Of a stretch of DNA of 42,359 bases, positions 27,601-38,400 are shown in pieces. Numbering within the stretch: the first letter of the stretch is position 1; every line of letters begins with the position of its first letter. A program made the position numbers and the translations under genes. The DNA comes from Verrucomicrobiota bacterium (lineage in GTDB: Bacteria > Verrucomicrobiota > Verrucomicrobiia > Opitutales > Oceanipulchritudinaceae), in NCBI GenBank assembly GCA_021208135.1, contig JAJOKB010000013.1:1-42359 (forward strand), written 5' to 3'. The notes beneath the pieces are model-generated. The model was not told the origin of the DNA. It saw only the letters and a program-made list of their open reading frames with translations, and searched no databases.

Positions 27601-29119
27601 TATTCAGTCGCCAAAACCGGCCATTTTGTGAGCTGTCAGCCACGATAAACAAACCTTCCGCTCCAGATGCCCCCGAGTAATCGACAAAAAAACCTGCGCC
27701 GGAAATCCTGAACCCCGGTATCGGAAATGGTGGCATGCGCCACCATGTATCCGTCGCCCTCTGCTCGCGTCCGCAACTGCTCAATCCGCCCCAAGCGTTG
27801 CGCGTAGCTGGCACTTCCGGGATCATTGTGAAAAACCGTGGTTTGCCCGGCAGGATTACTGGTACGCCCGCTACCCACTGTCCATGGGTAACCCAATCCC
27901 CAAATGCGCACGCCCAAACCATCGGCAGCATGATGTCCGCCATTCGCACTGCGCTGCTTGGCATTCAATTGTGCGACAAAATCGCGCCCATCCTGATAAC
28001 GATTGCGGAACATTGCCATCCCGAAGGAATGGTCCACCCAGGTCAGCCCCCAAACTTCCGCTGGATTCACAGGTTCCACATCGTGCGGATAAAACAACAA
28101 CGTATACAATCCTCCTGCGGAAACCGGATCGTAGCGCTGGTCTCCCAGCGGTCCGGTTACTCGATCGTACATCCAACGCAAACCTGCCAGGTACTCGGGA
28201 GGCGAAAATGCAAATGCCAGACCCGCTGTCCCCTCACCTTCCCACACCGGATGATCATCCGTAAAATCCGGACGCAGTCCGAGACCATCCTTGCGCGGTA
28301 ACGGCAATAAACCCATGTAGGTCGACATAAGCGCGTAGCGGGCCGCTGGCACTTCTTCGATCAGATTGCGTCCGCGGATCCGATCCAAAGCATACAAAAA
28401 GGTGTAGGTAAAGCGACCTGGATATTGGGCGTAGGCAATGCCTTCCGGATTCCACCCTCGCGCCAGCGGATCGGTACCAAGGTTGCTGCGCAAGTGTTGC
28501 AACAAACGATTAATAGCGGTGTTCAGATTGTTTTCATAGCCGGATTCATCGCTGGCCAAATAAGATAACCCGGCAGCAGCGTACCGAACTGCCCACCAAT
28601 TATTGCCGTCGCTTGAATCGCCCGGCCATCCGTTACCACCACTGCTGATCAGGCTGTTGGCGTTTTGCAACAGCGCTTGCGAGACAAAGGTACGCGTTTC
28701 CTGATCCCAGGCATGGTAACACATGTCGTATGCCAATGCCACCGCTATGGCTCTGCCACCTCGGGTGAGGGCACGATAAGAGTTCACAGCCCATATAGAA
28801 TTGCCGTTGGCGTCCTTTTCAGTGATTAACTGGATGGTCTCCTGTCGCGCAAGTTCTGCATAGTCCGCATTGCCGGTAACCGTGTACAGAATGGCGTATT
28901 TGCGCGCAGCTTCCAAACCTTGCACGGCACCTATGGCCTCAATTATTTCTTTCCACGGGCTCTCCTGCGCACGCTGTCTCATCGCGACCACATCGTCAGG
29001 TCCAAAAAGTAACCTGGGATGTGTCTGCGCTGCGCAAGGCCGGTGAAGCATAACAGCAGTGCTAATAAAAAAATAGGGGCACGTGCAAATAGGGGCAATC
29101 GGGGGGTAGAGAGTACCAT
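24615..29119 (-). CDS. Multidomain secreted heparinase II/III-like polysaccharide lyase with Ig, CBM and PKD modules, frameshifted
   Basis: The repaired length is about 1501 residues. The signal peptide MVLSTPRLPLFARAPIFLLA ends at LAQ, and THPRLLF follows. Residues 30-480 form an alpha/alpha-toroid lyase domain (ARKYAILYTVTGNADYAELA, GNNWWAVRYAAAGLSYLA, NGGHHAADGLGVRIWGLG), as in heparinase II/III-type PL families. The His-His pair and Tyr-rich segment are candidates for catalysis. Then come an Ig-like domain (PLAVDLQLDAGGREVTHVEL), a CBM6-like sandwich, a PKD domain (YAWDFGDGNFATGAQ), a BIG-like domain, a second PKD (WEWTVGPGQV), another CBM-like domain and a terminal module. Breaks: about 29038, A7 at 27686-27692, and 25558-25559. 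The substrate is unknown, probably a uronic-acid polysaccharide. Confidence 0.82.
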
Positions 29120-29127
29120 TCCCCATA

Positions 29128-30213
29128 CTACAAAAGATGCCACCCTCTCCAAAGACTGGATGGCGTCAATCTATAGCAATTTTGCGGCAGCATCCGCACA
29201 GACTCACCCAGAAGGCTGTTGCAGAAGATAATCCGTGCCGGAAAGCCGATTAAAACGACGCGATTGGTGCGCTCTCTGTTGATGAACGACCTCAGATTCA
29301 CGATGCTTTCACGCAGCAATCGCGTTCTCGCAGGCAAGCTGGCCCAGGCGATGTGCGGAGTGATCACCAGATTGCGCGCATTAAGCAAGGCATTGTCCGG
29401 ACGCATTGGTTCTACAGAGACCACATCCACCGCAGCACCGGCCAGATGGCCAGAATTGAGCGCCTCCGCAAGATCCTGTTCCCGAATCAGTCCACCACGG
29501 GCAGTATTCACCAAATAGGCACCTTGCGGCATACTTTGCAGAAGGTTAGCGTTCACGAATTCTGCATTGTCTGCGGTTAGTGGACAGTGCAAGGAAACTA
29601 TCTTGCTGCGACTGAACAGCTCATCGAGACTAGAGTAGCTCGCTCCTGGAATGCCAGGTTCGCCCGCCATATTACGGCGATGTATTAGCACTTGGGCTCC
29701 GAAAGCAGCCAGTACCCTGGCAACCCCTGCGCCTATGTCACCAAAGCCAACCACCCCCACAGTCTCTCCCGCCAATTCCTGCGGAGCCTCCAACCAATAA
29801 GAGAACCGCTGGGAGCGAACCCAATCCCCTCGATAAACCGACGCGCTATGCTGAGTGACGCGATTGGTTAAAGCCAGGATGAGTGCGATGGTATGTTGAA
29901 CTACGGATTGAGTGCTATAACCCGGTACATTGCATACGGCTACCCCCTGTCGCGCTGCCGCCTTCAGATCGACATTATTCACCCCGGTTGCCAAAATCCC
30001 AATAAACTTCAGCTCCGGTAGCGCAGCCAACGTACTCGCAGGTAAAGGTACCTTGTTGGCAAATACCACCTGAGCGCCACGACACCTATCTAAAATGATC
30101 TGTTCGTTGGACTCGGTCAGATCATACACCTCCAACTCACCCATCGCTTTTAAATCGGCCCACTCACTAGCAGGCAGTTCCAATGTGGCAGCATCCAATA
30201 CAACAATTTTCAT
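29128..30213 (-). CDS. D-2-hydroxyacid dehydrogenase (glycerate dehydrogenase-like), NAD(P)-dependent
   Basis: The start MKIVVLDAATLELP is at 30213, and longer in-frame starts look non-coding. The nucleotide fold is VGVVGFGDIGAGVA (G-x-G-x-x-G). Catalytic residues are Arg in NTARGGLIRE, Glu in SVEPMRPDN and His in TPHIAWAS. It reduces a 2-keto acid such as hydroxypyruvate to a D-hydroxyacid in the cytoplasm. As written it is 361 residues with an odd C-terminal tail (LIGFPARIIFCNSLLGESV) after RTNRVV. Removing one base from the A4 run at 29252-29255 ends it at about 29250 after NRVV, giving 320 residues, the usual length. The tail is probably an artefact. It lies between the lyase gene and REP-like repeats. 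Confidence 0.9.
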   Translation of the reverse strand: MKIVVLDAATLELPASEWADLKAMGELEVYDLTESNEQIILDRCRGAQVVFANKVPLPASTLAALPELKFIGILATGVNNVDLKAAARQGVAVCNVPGYSTQSVVQHTIALILALTNRVTQHSASVYRGDWVRSQRFSYWLEAPQELAGETVGVVGFGDIGAGVARVLAAFGAQVLIHRRNMAGEPGIPGASYSSLDELFSRSKIVSLHCPLTADNAEFVNANLLQSMPQGAYLVNTARGGLIREQDLAEALNSGHLAGAAVDVVSVEPMRPDNALLNARNLVITPHIAWASLPARTRLLRESIVNLRSFINRERTNRVVLIGFPARIIFCNSLLGESVRMLPQNCYRLTPSSLWRGWHLL

Positions 30214-30273
30214 AATTTCATAAAACCAGATAACATCCCCGCCAGGAGTCGATAGCTTTTTCCGCAAACTACC

Positions 30274-30299
30274 TCTTTCTGGACAGTCACTATTTGGCT
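30274..30299 (+). repeat. REP-like element copy 4
   Basis: CTTTCTGGACAGTCACTATT with flanks. Same family as the copies near the RAYT gene. With the copy at 30359-30381 it fills the 30214-30528 intergenic region, which holds no gene. A short GGC/GCC inverted repeat lies between. Confidence 0.7.
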
Positions 30300-30358
30300 C
30301 GGTCTACGCTGCTTTGGGAGGGGCAATTACGAAATTCGGCAAAAGTGCCGGATCAATA

Positions 30359-30381
30359 CCCTTTCTGGACAGTCACTATTT
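30359..30381 (+). repeat. REP-like element copy 5
   Basis: CCCTTTCTGGACAGTCACTA and on, in the same orientation as copy 4, 85 bases away. It is followed by AGCGGA-gcttg-TTCCGCT, a hairpin also present in altered form in the units at 34.5 kb. This suggests a longer composite unit of about 70 bases. Confidence 0.7.
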
Positions 30382-30528
30382 AACCCGATAGCACAAGCGG
30401 AGCTTGTTCCGCTGTTTTGGCAGGGGGCGTGAATCTATACTGGGAGACTTGGCTGCTGGCCACACTGTAAACCAAACACCAGAGCCGATCTGCCACGGGC
30501 AATATAGAGGGAAATGGTTTTCTTGTTT

Positions 30529-33500
30529 CTAGGATTTTCGCGTCAGTGATCGGCGGACAATCAACAGGAATATACCAAGTCCGGCCAACAGTGCGCTGGA
30601 ACGCGGTTCGGGAATAACGGCGATCGATCCATCCAGATACAGATTGGAGAAGTCCCACTCCAGATCATCTTCCAGAGGAAATGCTTCCACCTCGCTGAAG
30701 CTACCTGTAATTGTTGCAAAGGTGAAAAGCTGGAAAACATCACCTAATTGTGGAACATAATCGTTCCATGGCAATAATGATAGATTCCCATCCAAAGTGA
30801 GGTTTCCGCTGACTGCAATTTGATCGTGTTCAGCACCGGCGATAAGACCTCCAATTTCCATTTCCAGCAAATGTTCACTGCTGAACGTCAGGTTGCCGTC
30901 CACAGTCAAAATTCCTGAACTATTGCCGGGACTAGTGACTCCAGAAAAGAGAAAGCCTCCCAGAAAGTGTCCCATGCCACTGACGGCACCAGCAAACTCT
31001 ATCGGTTCTTCACTGGTATTTATCACACTACCATTGTTGCCCAGATCACGAACCACGTTTGCACCAACCAGCAGTTGCGCTTCGTCGGCAACAAGGATGA
31101 TATCCCCAAGGGTGGTCATGCCATAGGGCAATGCCAACTTGCCTGAATGCACTTCAGTTGTTCCCGTATGGCTTACCTGGCCGGTCAGTATCAGCTCTCC
31201 AGAGCCCAATTTCACTAAATCGCCACCACCATTGATCATACCGGAAAATGTGTGATTCAGGCCGCTGTCAATAGTGAGTCGGGCATTGCCAAGAGACACT
31301 GTACCGCCGCCATGCAGGCCGGCAATGCGTTGGTTAAAGTCGTTTAAGTCAAGGATCGCGGTAGTCTGCACTTCATGCACCGATCCGGACGAGAGCACAT
31401 CTTCTGCGGCCAGAAGAAGGGTGCCTCCGGAAACACGAGTGAAGCCGGTATGCTGCAGGGAACCATCCAAAGTGAGTGTCTCCCGCCCAGTTTTTCGAAA
31501 ACCAGCCTTCACCGATAATAGTCCCGGAAAAGGTTGAGGCGACGGCCTGATTGATATTAACCCCTGCTTCGTTAATTAACAGTGTACCTTCACCTTGAAG
31601 CGAGGCGAGAGAGGGAGTCCGTCCTGAAGTATCGAAGGTCGCTCCCGCATTGATGTAGACCTCACCCATACCATTTGGAAACGACATAGCCCCTATGCCG
31701 AGCGTTCCTTCCAGAATACGCGTCTCGCCGAGGTATGTGTTGGAACCGGAAAGAATTAAAGTTCCTGAGCCAGATTTGATCAAGCCACCTGCCCCGGAGG
31801 TGTTGCTCACCCAGGTTACATTCGAATCATTATGAATGCTGGCATCACTTTCAAAGGTAGCTGAACGCGCTAATACACCAGCACCATGAAACTGAGCAGC
31901 CCTCCGGCAAAAGTGAGCGCCCCCGAACCCAGACTTTCCGGCCCGGCAACAGAGAGCGTAGCCGATTCCAAATTCAGTCCGATACCATCCAAATCGCCAG
32001 TCACTGTCCAAATACCGTCACCGCGCACACTCAACGCGCCTGCACCTTGCCAGTCCCCGGAAAACGTACTCGCACCGGTATGATTCACAATCAACGAGGC
32101 ACCACCAAGAGCGACCGTGCCCATGCCTTCGAGGCCAGCGATAGTTTGGTCAAAGCCGTCGAAATCGAGTGTCGCTCCAGCAGCCACGTGATAACGCGAT
32201 TGAGACGCAAAGCTGTTATTGGCTCCAGACGCCAAGGTACCTGCCTCAATGAGGGTGTCGCCTTGGTATGTGTGAGTGCCAAGAAGCGTCAGGCGGCCAT
32301 CTCCGCTCTTGATAAGGCCTCCTACACCGGAACTGTTGCCTGACCAACTGATAGCATGATCAAGGGTGAGTCGGGTGTCGGTCGCAAAAACCGCCCCACG
32401 TGAGAGCTCGCCACCCAAGCCCAGCGCCAGTTGACCACCTGTAAACGTAATCACGCCCAAACCCAGGCTTTCCGGCCCGGCAACAGCCAGCGTTGCGGAT
32501 TCCAAATTCAACTCGATACCATGCAATTCGCCAGTCACTGTCCAAATACCGTCACCGCGCAAACTCAGTGTGCCTGCGCCTTGCCAGTCCCCGGAAAACG
32601 TACTCGAACCTTCGTGATTCACTATCAACGCGGCACCACCGAGAGCGACCGTGCCCGCGCCTTCGAGACCGGCAACAGTCTGATCAAAGCCATTGAAATC
32701 GAGTGTAGCACCGGTAGCCACTTGATACCGTGATTGGACTGGCAATCCCTGATTGCCTCCCGAAGCCAATGTGCCCGCCTCAACGAGGGTGTCGCCTTCG
32801 TAGGTAACACTGCCTTGAAGGGTCAGACGGCCCTCACCACTTTTGATCAGACCGCCCTCCCCGGTAATCGCCCCTGTCCAATCAATTGCTTGCTGGTTCG
32901 AGAGTCGGGCATCAGCAACAAATAACGCATCAAGCCCGATCTCACCGGTACCATTGATCCGCAGCTCACCTCCAGCCAACTGAACTGACGGTGTACTGAA
33001 ACTTGTTGATGGGTCGATTGCCAAAACACCATTCTCAACACGGGTACCCGCAAGAGTCATTGTTGCCCCGCTCAAATCTTGCAAGCCTGGGCCTTGTTGA
33101 ATCAGCCAGCCACTGGCGACTAATTCACCGGAGAAAAAGTGCTCGCCGACGTTGATCAGATCTATTCCAGATGCGCCGAGAATCGTACCTGCGCCACGCA
33201 AACCTGCTACACGCAAAATCCTCGCCCGGTTAAGCTCGAATGGTGGCCCAGCCTCAGCCCTCAATCCCAAAGGACCGCTGGTAGAAAATTGATCGCCAAA
33301 GGTCAACTCCCCCGCAAGCGCACCAACGAAGCCAGTGAAATCCAGCGCAGCGTTAAGCACTAACTCGTCGCCACCGCCCAGCAGCAGGTTACCCGAACCA
33401 GATACATTGCCACCCACGCTGGAATTGCCCCCGTCCATAATGGTTAGAGAACCACCGTTGAACATGAGTTCGCCGGCATTGATCAACCGGCCCACCGATT

Positions 33501-34341
33501 CGGACGAGTGGCTGAAGTCAATCCAAGTGTCGGCATCGAGGGTCAAATTGGCAGAACCATCGAAAACAGGTGTGACAGTGCTCGGTGAGACAATGACAAC
33601 TCCGCCCTCCGTCACGTGCAAATTGGCGCCTCGGAAAGTTGCCCCGCCGTAGAGATTGAGATTGGCCTCACCTTGTTTGATGATCGTGCCTGAGATCACC
33701 GCCCCGTAAAGATCACGCCATCCGTCGACTTCCATATTGAGCGTCCACGTGGACCCACCCAGCTCAAGTACACTGCTCCAATGGGTAAGCAGTCCACGCA
33801 GGGTGAAGTCGTGACCTCTACTAGTAACGTGAGCGTAGTTTCCTACGTGGAGACGCGGGTCGGTACCGAGAGCCTGAGGATTTACAAGAAAGTAGTCCAC
33901 GTAGGCAGGCCGGAGCGAGTGCAGCGAGGTCGTACCAGAATAGGTGTTCTGGCCGTTGAAGTTCACCTCACCGCGCTGCCAACTGGAATTAATGGCGACG
34001 TCAAAGTTGCCTTCTCCGCTTATCATACCATTGAGATGCACAGTGACACTTTGGCCGAATCCCGGGTTAATGTGTAACAGATCGCCAGGTCCACCGGTGT
34101 TCAGATCCCCGTAGATGATGTTGATAAAATTCAGATCCCCCCCACCTTCATCGTCATCATTGGGCGGATTCGGATTTGTCGGCGGTGGTGGTGGTGGCGG
34201 TGGCGGTGGCGGTAGGTGGTCCGGGGGCGGATCGTCAGGATTAAAAGACTGGGAATAGGCTACCTGTGGCAGAACTTGGCTCGCGCCAAAGGCCAGCAAC
34301 ACCGCTAAAGACAGAATAGGAAATCCAAGCCAACTTTTCAT
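30529..34341 (-). CDS. Autotransporter-associated beta-strand repeat protein with proline linker and PEP-CTERM tail, frameshifted
   Basis: The repaired length is about 1270 residues. A signal peptide (about 1-30) ends at VAYSQ. It is followed by a Pro-rich linker with eleven consecutive Pro, then Asp/Glu. The rest is Pfam PATR-type beta-strand repeats (GGLIKSGSGTLILSGSNTYLG, GGLIKSGDGRLTLLGTHTYQ, GGDLVKLGSGELILTGQVSH) forming a beta-helix. The C-terminus, IAVIPEPRSSALLAGLGIFLL plus basic residues, is a PEP-CTERM signal, so it is exported to the surface by exosortase rather than by its own barrel. Frame breaks are near 31887 (one base missing) and at T5 31491-31495 (one extra). It is likely an adhesin or matrix protein. 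Confidence 0.85.
31928..32874 (-). repeat. Internal 534-bp repeat in the beta-strand protein gene
   Basis: Two near-identical blocks, about 31928-32340 and 32462-32874, are offset by 534 bases (178 codons). Shared protein text includes LNLESATL, VAGPESLG, STFSGDWQGAG, RGDGIWTVTG and AGLEG-GTVALGGA. Only the short adjoining segments differ. This points to recent tandem duplication and could also recombine or misassemble. Confidence 0.8.
34181..34213 (-). repeat. GGT/GGC triplet run encoding eleven prolines
   Basis: Thirty-three bases of (GGY)n on the plus strand encode a stretch of eleven Pro on the minus strand, in the linker after the signal peptide of the beta-strand protein. Length changes by slippage would stay in frame if whole triplets are gained or lost. 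Confidence 0.85.
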
Positions 34342-34435
34342 AATAAGTATAGGTTGTTATACCCATTAGATTGGATGCGCAACCCATTCGGCCTCCAGCG
34401 ATACCCTACTTTGGTAGGGGGTGGCTAAAGGAAAG

Positions 34436-34585
34436 CCTTTTCTGGACAGTCGCTATTTGGCGTGGTCGAAACCAGCTGAGCTTGTTTTCAGTGGAGGCTT
34501 TATTTGACGACGCCCTTTCTGGACAGTCGCTATTTGGCGTAATCGAAACAGGCTGAGCTTATTCCGCTACCTTGGGTGGGGGCTT
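34436..34585 (+). repeat. Two tandem 75-base REP-like units upstream of the beta-strand protein gene
   Basis: Unit 1 (about 34436-34510) and unit 2 (about 34511-34585) each start with CTTTCTGGACAGTCGCTATT (unit 1 has TTTT in place of the first C), continue GGCGT--TCGAAAC and end with a GCTGAGCTT-TT-C-GT--- segment. This is the longest form of the family in the window. The 34342-34588 gap holds these and no gene. Confidence 0.7.
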
Positions 34586-34588
34586 TGT

Positions 34589-35401
34589 TCAATTGGGCGG
34601 TGTGAGGGTAAGTCCGATGCGAATAAAACCCTTGCCGTTGCTGAGAGGGAGGGTGTTGCTGGAAATTCCGTTGACGTCAGGCGCGGTTGGAACGAGGGGG
34701 GTCCAGTTGGTGAGATTGGTAGAAAACTCAATGACGTAGGAAACATCAGAGCGGTCGGCGAAGAAGTTGATTTGCAACTGTCCCGCAGTTAATTGGGCGG
34801 TGGGAATTTGGGCCTGCAGGCTGGTAGAGAGGTCGAGATTGAATGCGTAAGCCTGGAGTAATGACACGCCGGAGTCGGCCAGAATGGTGTTTGCCAAATC
34901 GCTCTGCAGATTAAACCCATTTTCAAAGCGCCAGAAATCGAACCCTCCCAAAACGATGGGTACGTCCTGCCACTCAGGGGCGTCATAACCGGGTTGATCA
35001 GCCGGCGCCCGAATGATGGGATTGTCAACGCCGGAGAAGCTTTCCTCATCAATGACCGGAGCAGGACCGGTGAAAAAGATGAAGGCATCATCCAAACCGA
35101 CAAAAGCGAGAGGTTCGATATTAGTAATGGAGGTGGGCAGCGTGACACTCGTTATAACCTGCGAAGATGGAGTCCTAAAAGAATGCGCTGGCACCGATGG
35201 TAGTTACTGGCTCGCCGTCATGGATAGAGGAATAACGACATTGCCACCAAGACCATTATAGCCAGTCAACCGCATTCCACCACCTGGAATCGACTCAAAT
35301 ACGAAATCGCCAGTGGCGTGCAGTGGAGTTGACTGCAAACTGAAAGCGATCGCGAATACGAGCAATTGGAATAAGTTAATGCGGTTGGAGCGGTGTTTCA
35401 T
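34589..35401 (-). CDS. BspA-type leucine-rich-repeat surface protein, frameshifted twice
   Basis: The repaired length is 270 residues. A signal peptide (about 1-30) ends at PLHATG. After repair it reads NVVIPSIHDGEPVTTIGASAF, then SQVITSVTLPTSITNIEPLAF, the T-x-I-x-x-x-A-F / V-T-x-x-x-L-P-x-S-I-x-x-I rhythm of BspA leucine-rich repeats (LRR_5). The C-terminal part (FFADRSDVSYVIEFSTNLTN, GKGFIRIGLTL) is a module common in Verrucomicrobiota exported proteins. Two breaks cancel: a missing base near 35229 and an extra one in A4 at 35177-35180. It lies 43 bases after the stop of the giant adhesin and is probably in its operon. BspA repeats often bind host or matrix proteins. Confidence 0.78.
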
Positions 35402-35444
35402 GGCTATGATGGCTTTTGAAGTGGCTGACGGGTGGGATGCAAGG

Positions 35445-38400
35445 TCAACGGTTGATACCGAGAGCAGCGGTGATACCGGTGATGCCCCGGGTTACCAGAT
35501 TGCGCAAGGATTGCATGAAGGACGCTGATTGTGGTTCGGCGATAACGCTGGTTTCCGAGGACAACAGCGCGGCAGCAGTCAATGCGGTACGTTCGCGCTC
35601 AGGGAATGCGGGTTCGATGCGCATTGAGGTGCGCACTAGATCAAGCATTCCGCGTTCCCAATCATTGGCGACGCCTGCATCCTGCCAGACATCACTGACG
35701 GCAGTGAATACGGTGGCGGAGCCGGTGCGGACGAGACTGGAAGTATCACGGGCGGAAGGAGCCACGAAGCGAGGCAAGGTAATCGAAACAATAGCGGCAT
35801 CCAGAGTTACTTGATCGGAAGTGAGGCTGCTGCCCACAATCTCGAAAGTGCTGTTTGCCATGGCAAGCGGGAGATCCACGCTGAACTGTTGCTCAACGGT
35901 GTGTCCGACATCGCTGTGATCAACCACAGGCACTTCGAGCGCTTCGGCTGGATTGGACATCCAGGTGGATTGCGGCATTGGAGCGCCTTCGATGAGAGTA
36001 CCGTTGATTTCAACGCTGCCATCGAGTGCATTCAGCATAGCGAATCCGCCGACCTGGAGGGTACCATCGATGAAGATGCTGTTCTGCGCATTGATCTCGG
36101 CGTTTCCGAGCACAAACACATCACCGGTAATGGTAGCGGATCCTTCACCAGGCATGGGTGAGCTTACTGAGATGAGGAGGTCTCCAGCTGCGGTGATATG
36201 GCCATCCAGATTGACATCGCGAGAAGCAATGAATTCTGCAGTGCCACCGATGTCGAGAGACGCGCCCGCAACGGTTGTAATACTGCTGTCGATGGCAAAT
36301 ACCTCAAGGTTACCGCCAATGCTGTAATCACCATCCATGCTTACCTGAGCGGAGATCGTGGTGACGGACAAGCGACTGTCGATTTCATAGGAACCCGACA
36401 GATTGATGACCTGATCACCAATGACTTGTAAAGAACCGGCGCGAACATGGTTGGCGAGAGCGGTACTGCTCGGCAGAATGCTACCGTTTTCCGAGTAGAA
36501 AGTCAGTGCCGAGCTGCTACTCATACCAATCACAGTTCCGTACAGGATATCACTGTTGGTTGAACCGAGGAAAATAGCGCCATCCTGAGAGTACACGTAG
36601 TCAGCGCGCACCGTACCGGTTGAAGTCACATTGATGGAACCTGGAACGGAGACCACCAAATCAATGTCGCGGTCAGTGGTAAACTGTAAGGTGGGGCCGG
36701 AGCGCAAGATCGCGGTATTGGCCTGCACGTCGATAGTGTTGTTAAAACCACCGGCTGCGTAAAGCAAGGCGACATCAGCTCTCACATCGATAGCTGGATC
36801 GACTGGCTGTTGGGCCATGGTTCCGAACGAGCTGAGCATGACCTGACCATTGAGTTCACCGGCGGAAACGAAGCCGATCAACATATCACCGCCCAAGGCC
36901 ATCAAGTTGACATTGTTGCCGCGAAGATCGAGTAACGATTGTACCTGCTGGGCAACGATACCGCCTCCAGCGGTCACCGTAACAGTACCATTGGCTGCGC
37001 GAACGTCCTGCAATTGGACGCTGCTGAGTTCACGGATGGTGACATCACCATTCACCAGGGACTGAGCACGCAGAATGTTTACATCGGTAGTTAGATCGAT
37101 GACCGAGGATGCGACTGCCTGAAGGTTGTTGGTCTGAATGCGATCAACACCGTTTGCAGAGCGCACGCTGCCGCCATTGGCCGTCAGAGTGACTGGTGAA
37201 GAGCTTCCGGCATTGATGGACCCAACGATGATCGAGCCTCCGGCAGTTGCCTGGAGCGTAATGCTGTTGAGAACAGTGGAATTCACCACAGAGATGGAGC
37301 CAACCTGGATAGTACCGGAGGCACTCAAGTTGAGCAGACCACTGGCGATAGAGGCATTTGACAAAGTGACCGCACCGGTTTGGGTAACGATCACAGCGCC
37401 TGCCGCGGAGGTTGCCAAGGAAAGTTCATTGACTACGGAGCGCAGACGGATGGCGCCACCGGCTGTTGCGGTCAGATCATTTGCAACGATAGATCCTGCA
37501 TTGTGAGTGATGGCACCTGCGGCAGCTACCAGAGCGGACCCGGATCCAGCGTTCACGATGTTGAGCGCGATGGCACCACTGGTTGTCGCCAAAGTGATGT
37601 CTCCTCCAGCGGACAACACGCTGGTTGCGGTCAGCAAGCCGTCAGCGCTAATGGCAATGTTGCCACCTGCGGAAACAACACTGGTGAGCACAGTAGCACC
37701 ACCTGTTGTCGCGGAGATGTCCCCACCGGCTGAGGCGACATTGTTGAAGTTTGCGGATCCTGCGAGGGAGGCTACGATATCGCCACCATTGGATATCACG
37801 CTGGCAAGGACTGTGTCGCCACCAGTGATCAATTCGATGTTGCCGCCTGCGGTGAGCAAGCGATCGACTTGAATATCATTGAGTTCATCAATCGTGATGT
37901 CGGCGTCAGCACTTGTCACGACTACGTCTATTGAATGGACCGAAGTGTTCAATTCAACACCATTGACCGCAGTAGCATAGAGGTCGAACGCTGAGGCGCG
38001 ACCGCCGAGCGCTACGATTCGATCGCCGGCGTCCAACGACAGAGTACCGAATATGCCCGCATTGACGGTGTTGAGAGCCAGAACATTATCAGAGCGCAGA
38101 GTCACTTGTTGACCCAAGGCCTCCAGGGCAGTGACGGACAGATCATGAATGACATCCACCAGGACAGTGTCGGTGCTGAACAGCGACAAGCCACCGGCAA
38201 AATCGAGATCTCCCAGCAATGTGACAGCGAGGTCGGCATCGATAACAGCGGCTCCTGATACAGCAATGACGGCGGGACCTGAGGTACCCATATCGACGGT
38301 GCCAAGTACCCGGGCATTCAAGTTACCGGTCAGTTGCATTGAACCGGAGACATCCAAGTCGCCCCGTACATCCAGACCGGTATTTCCGGTCACATGGAGA

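Noticed and set aside
34181..34213. GGT/GGC triplet run as a CRISPR or regulatory tandem repeat
   Set aside because: It is coding, producing a proline linker, and has no spacers.
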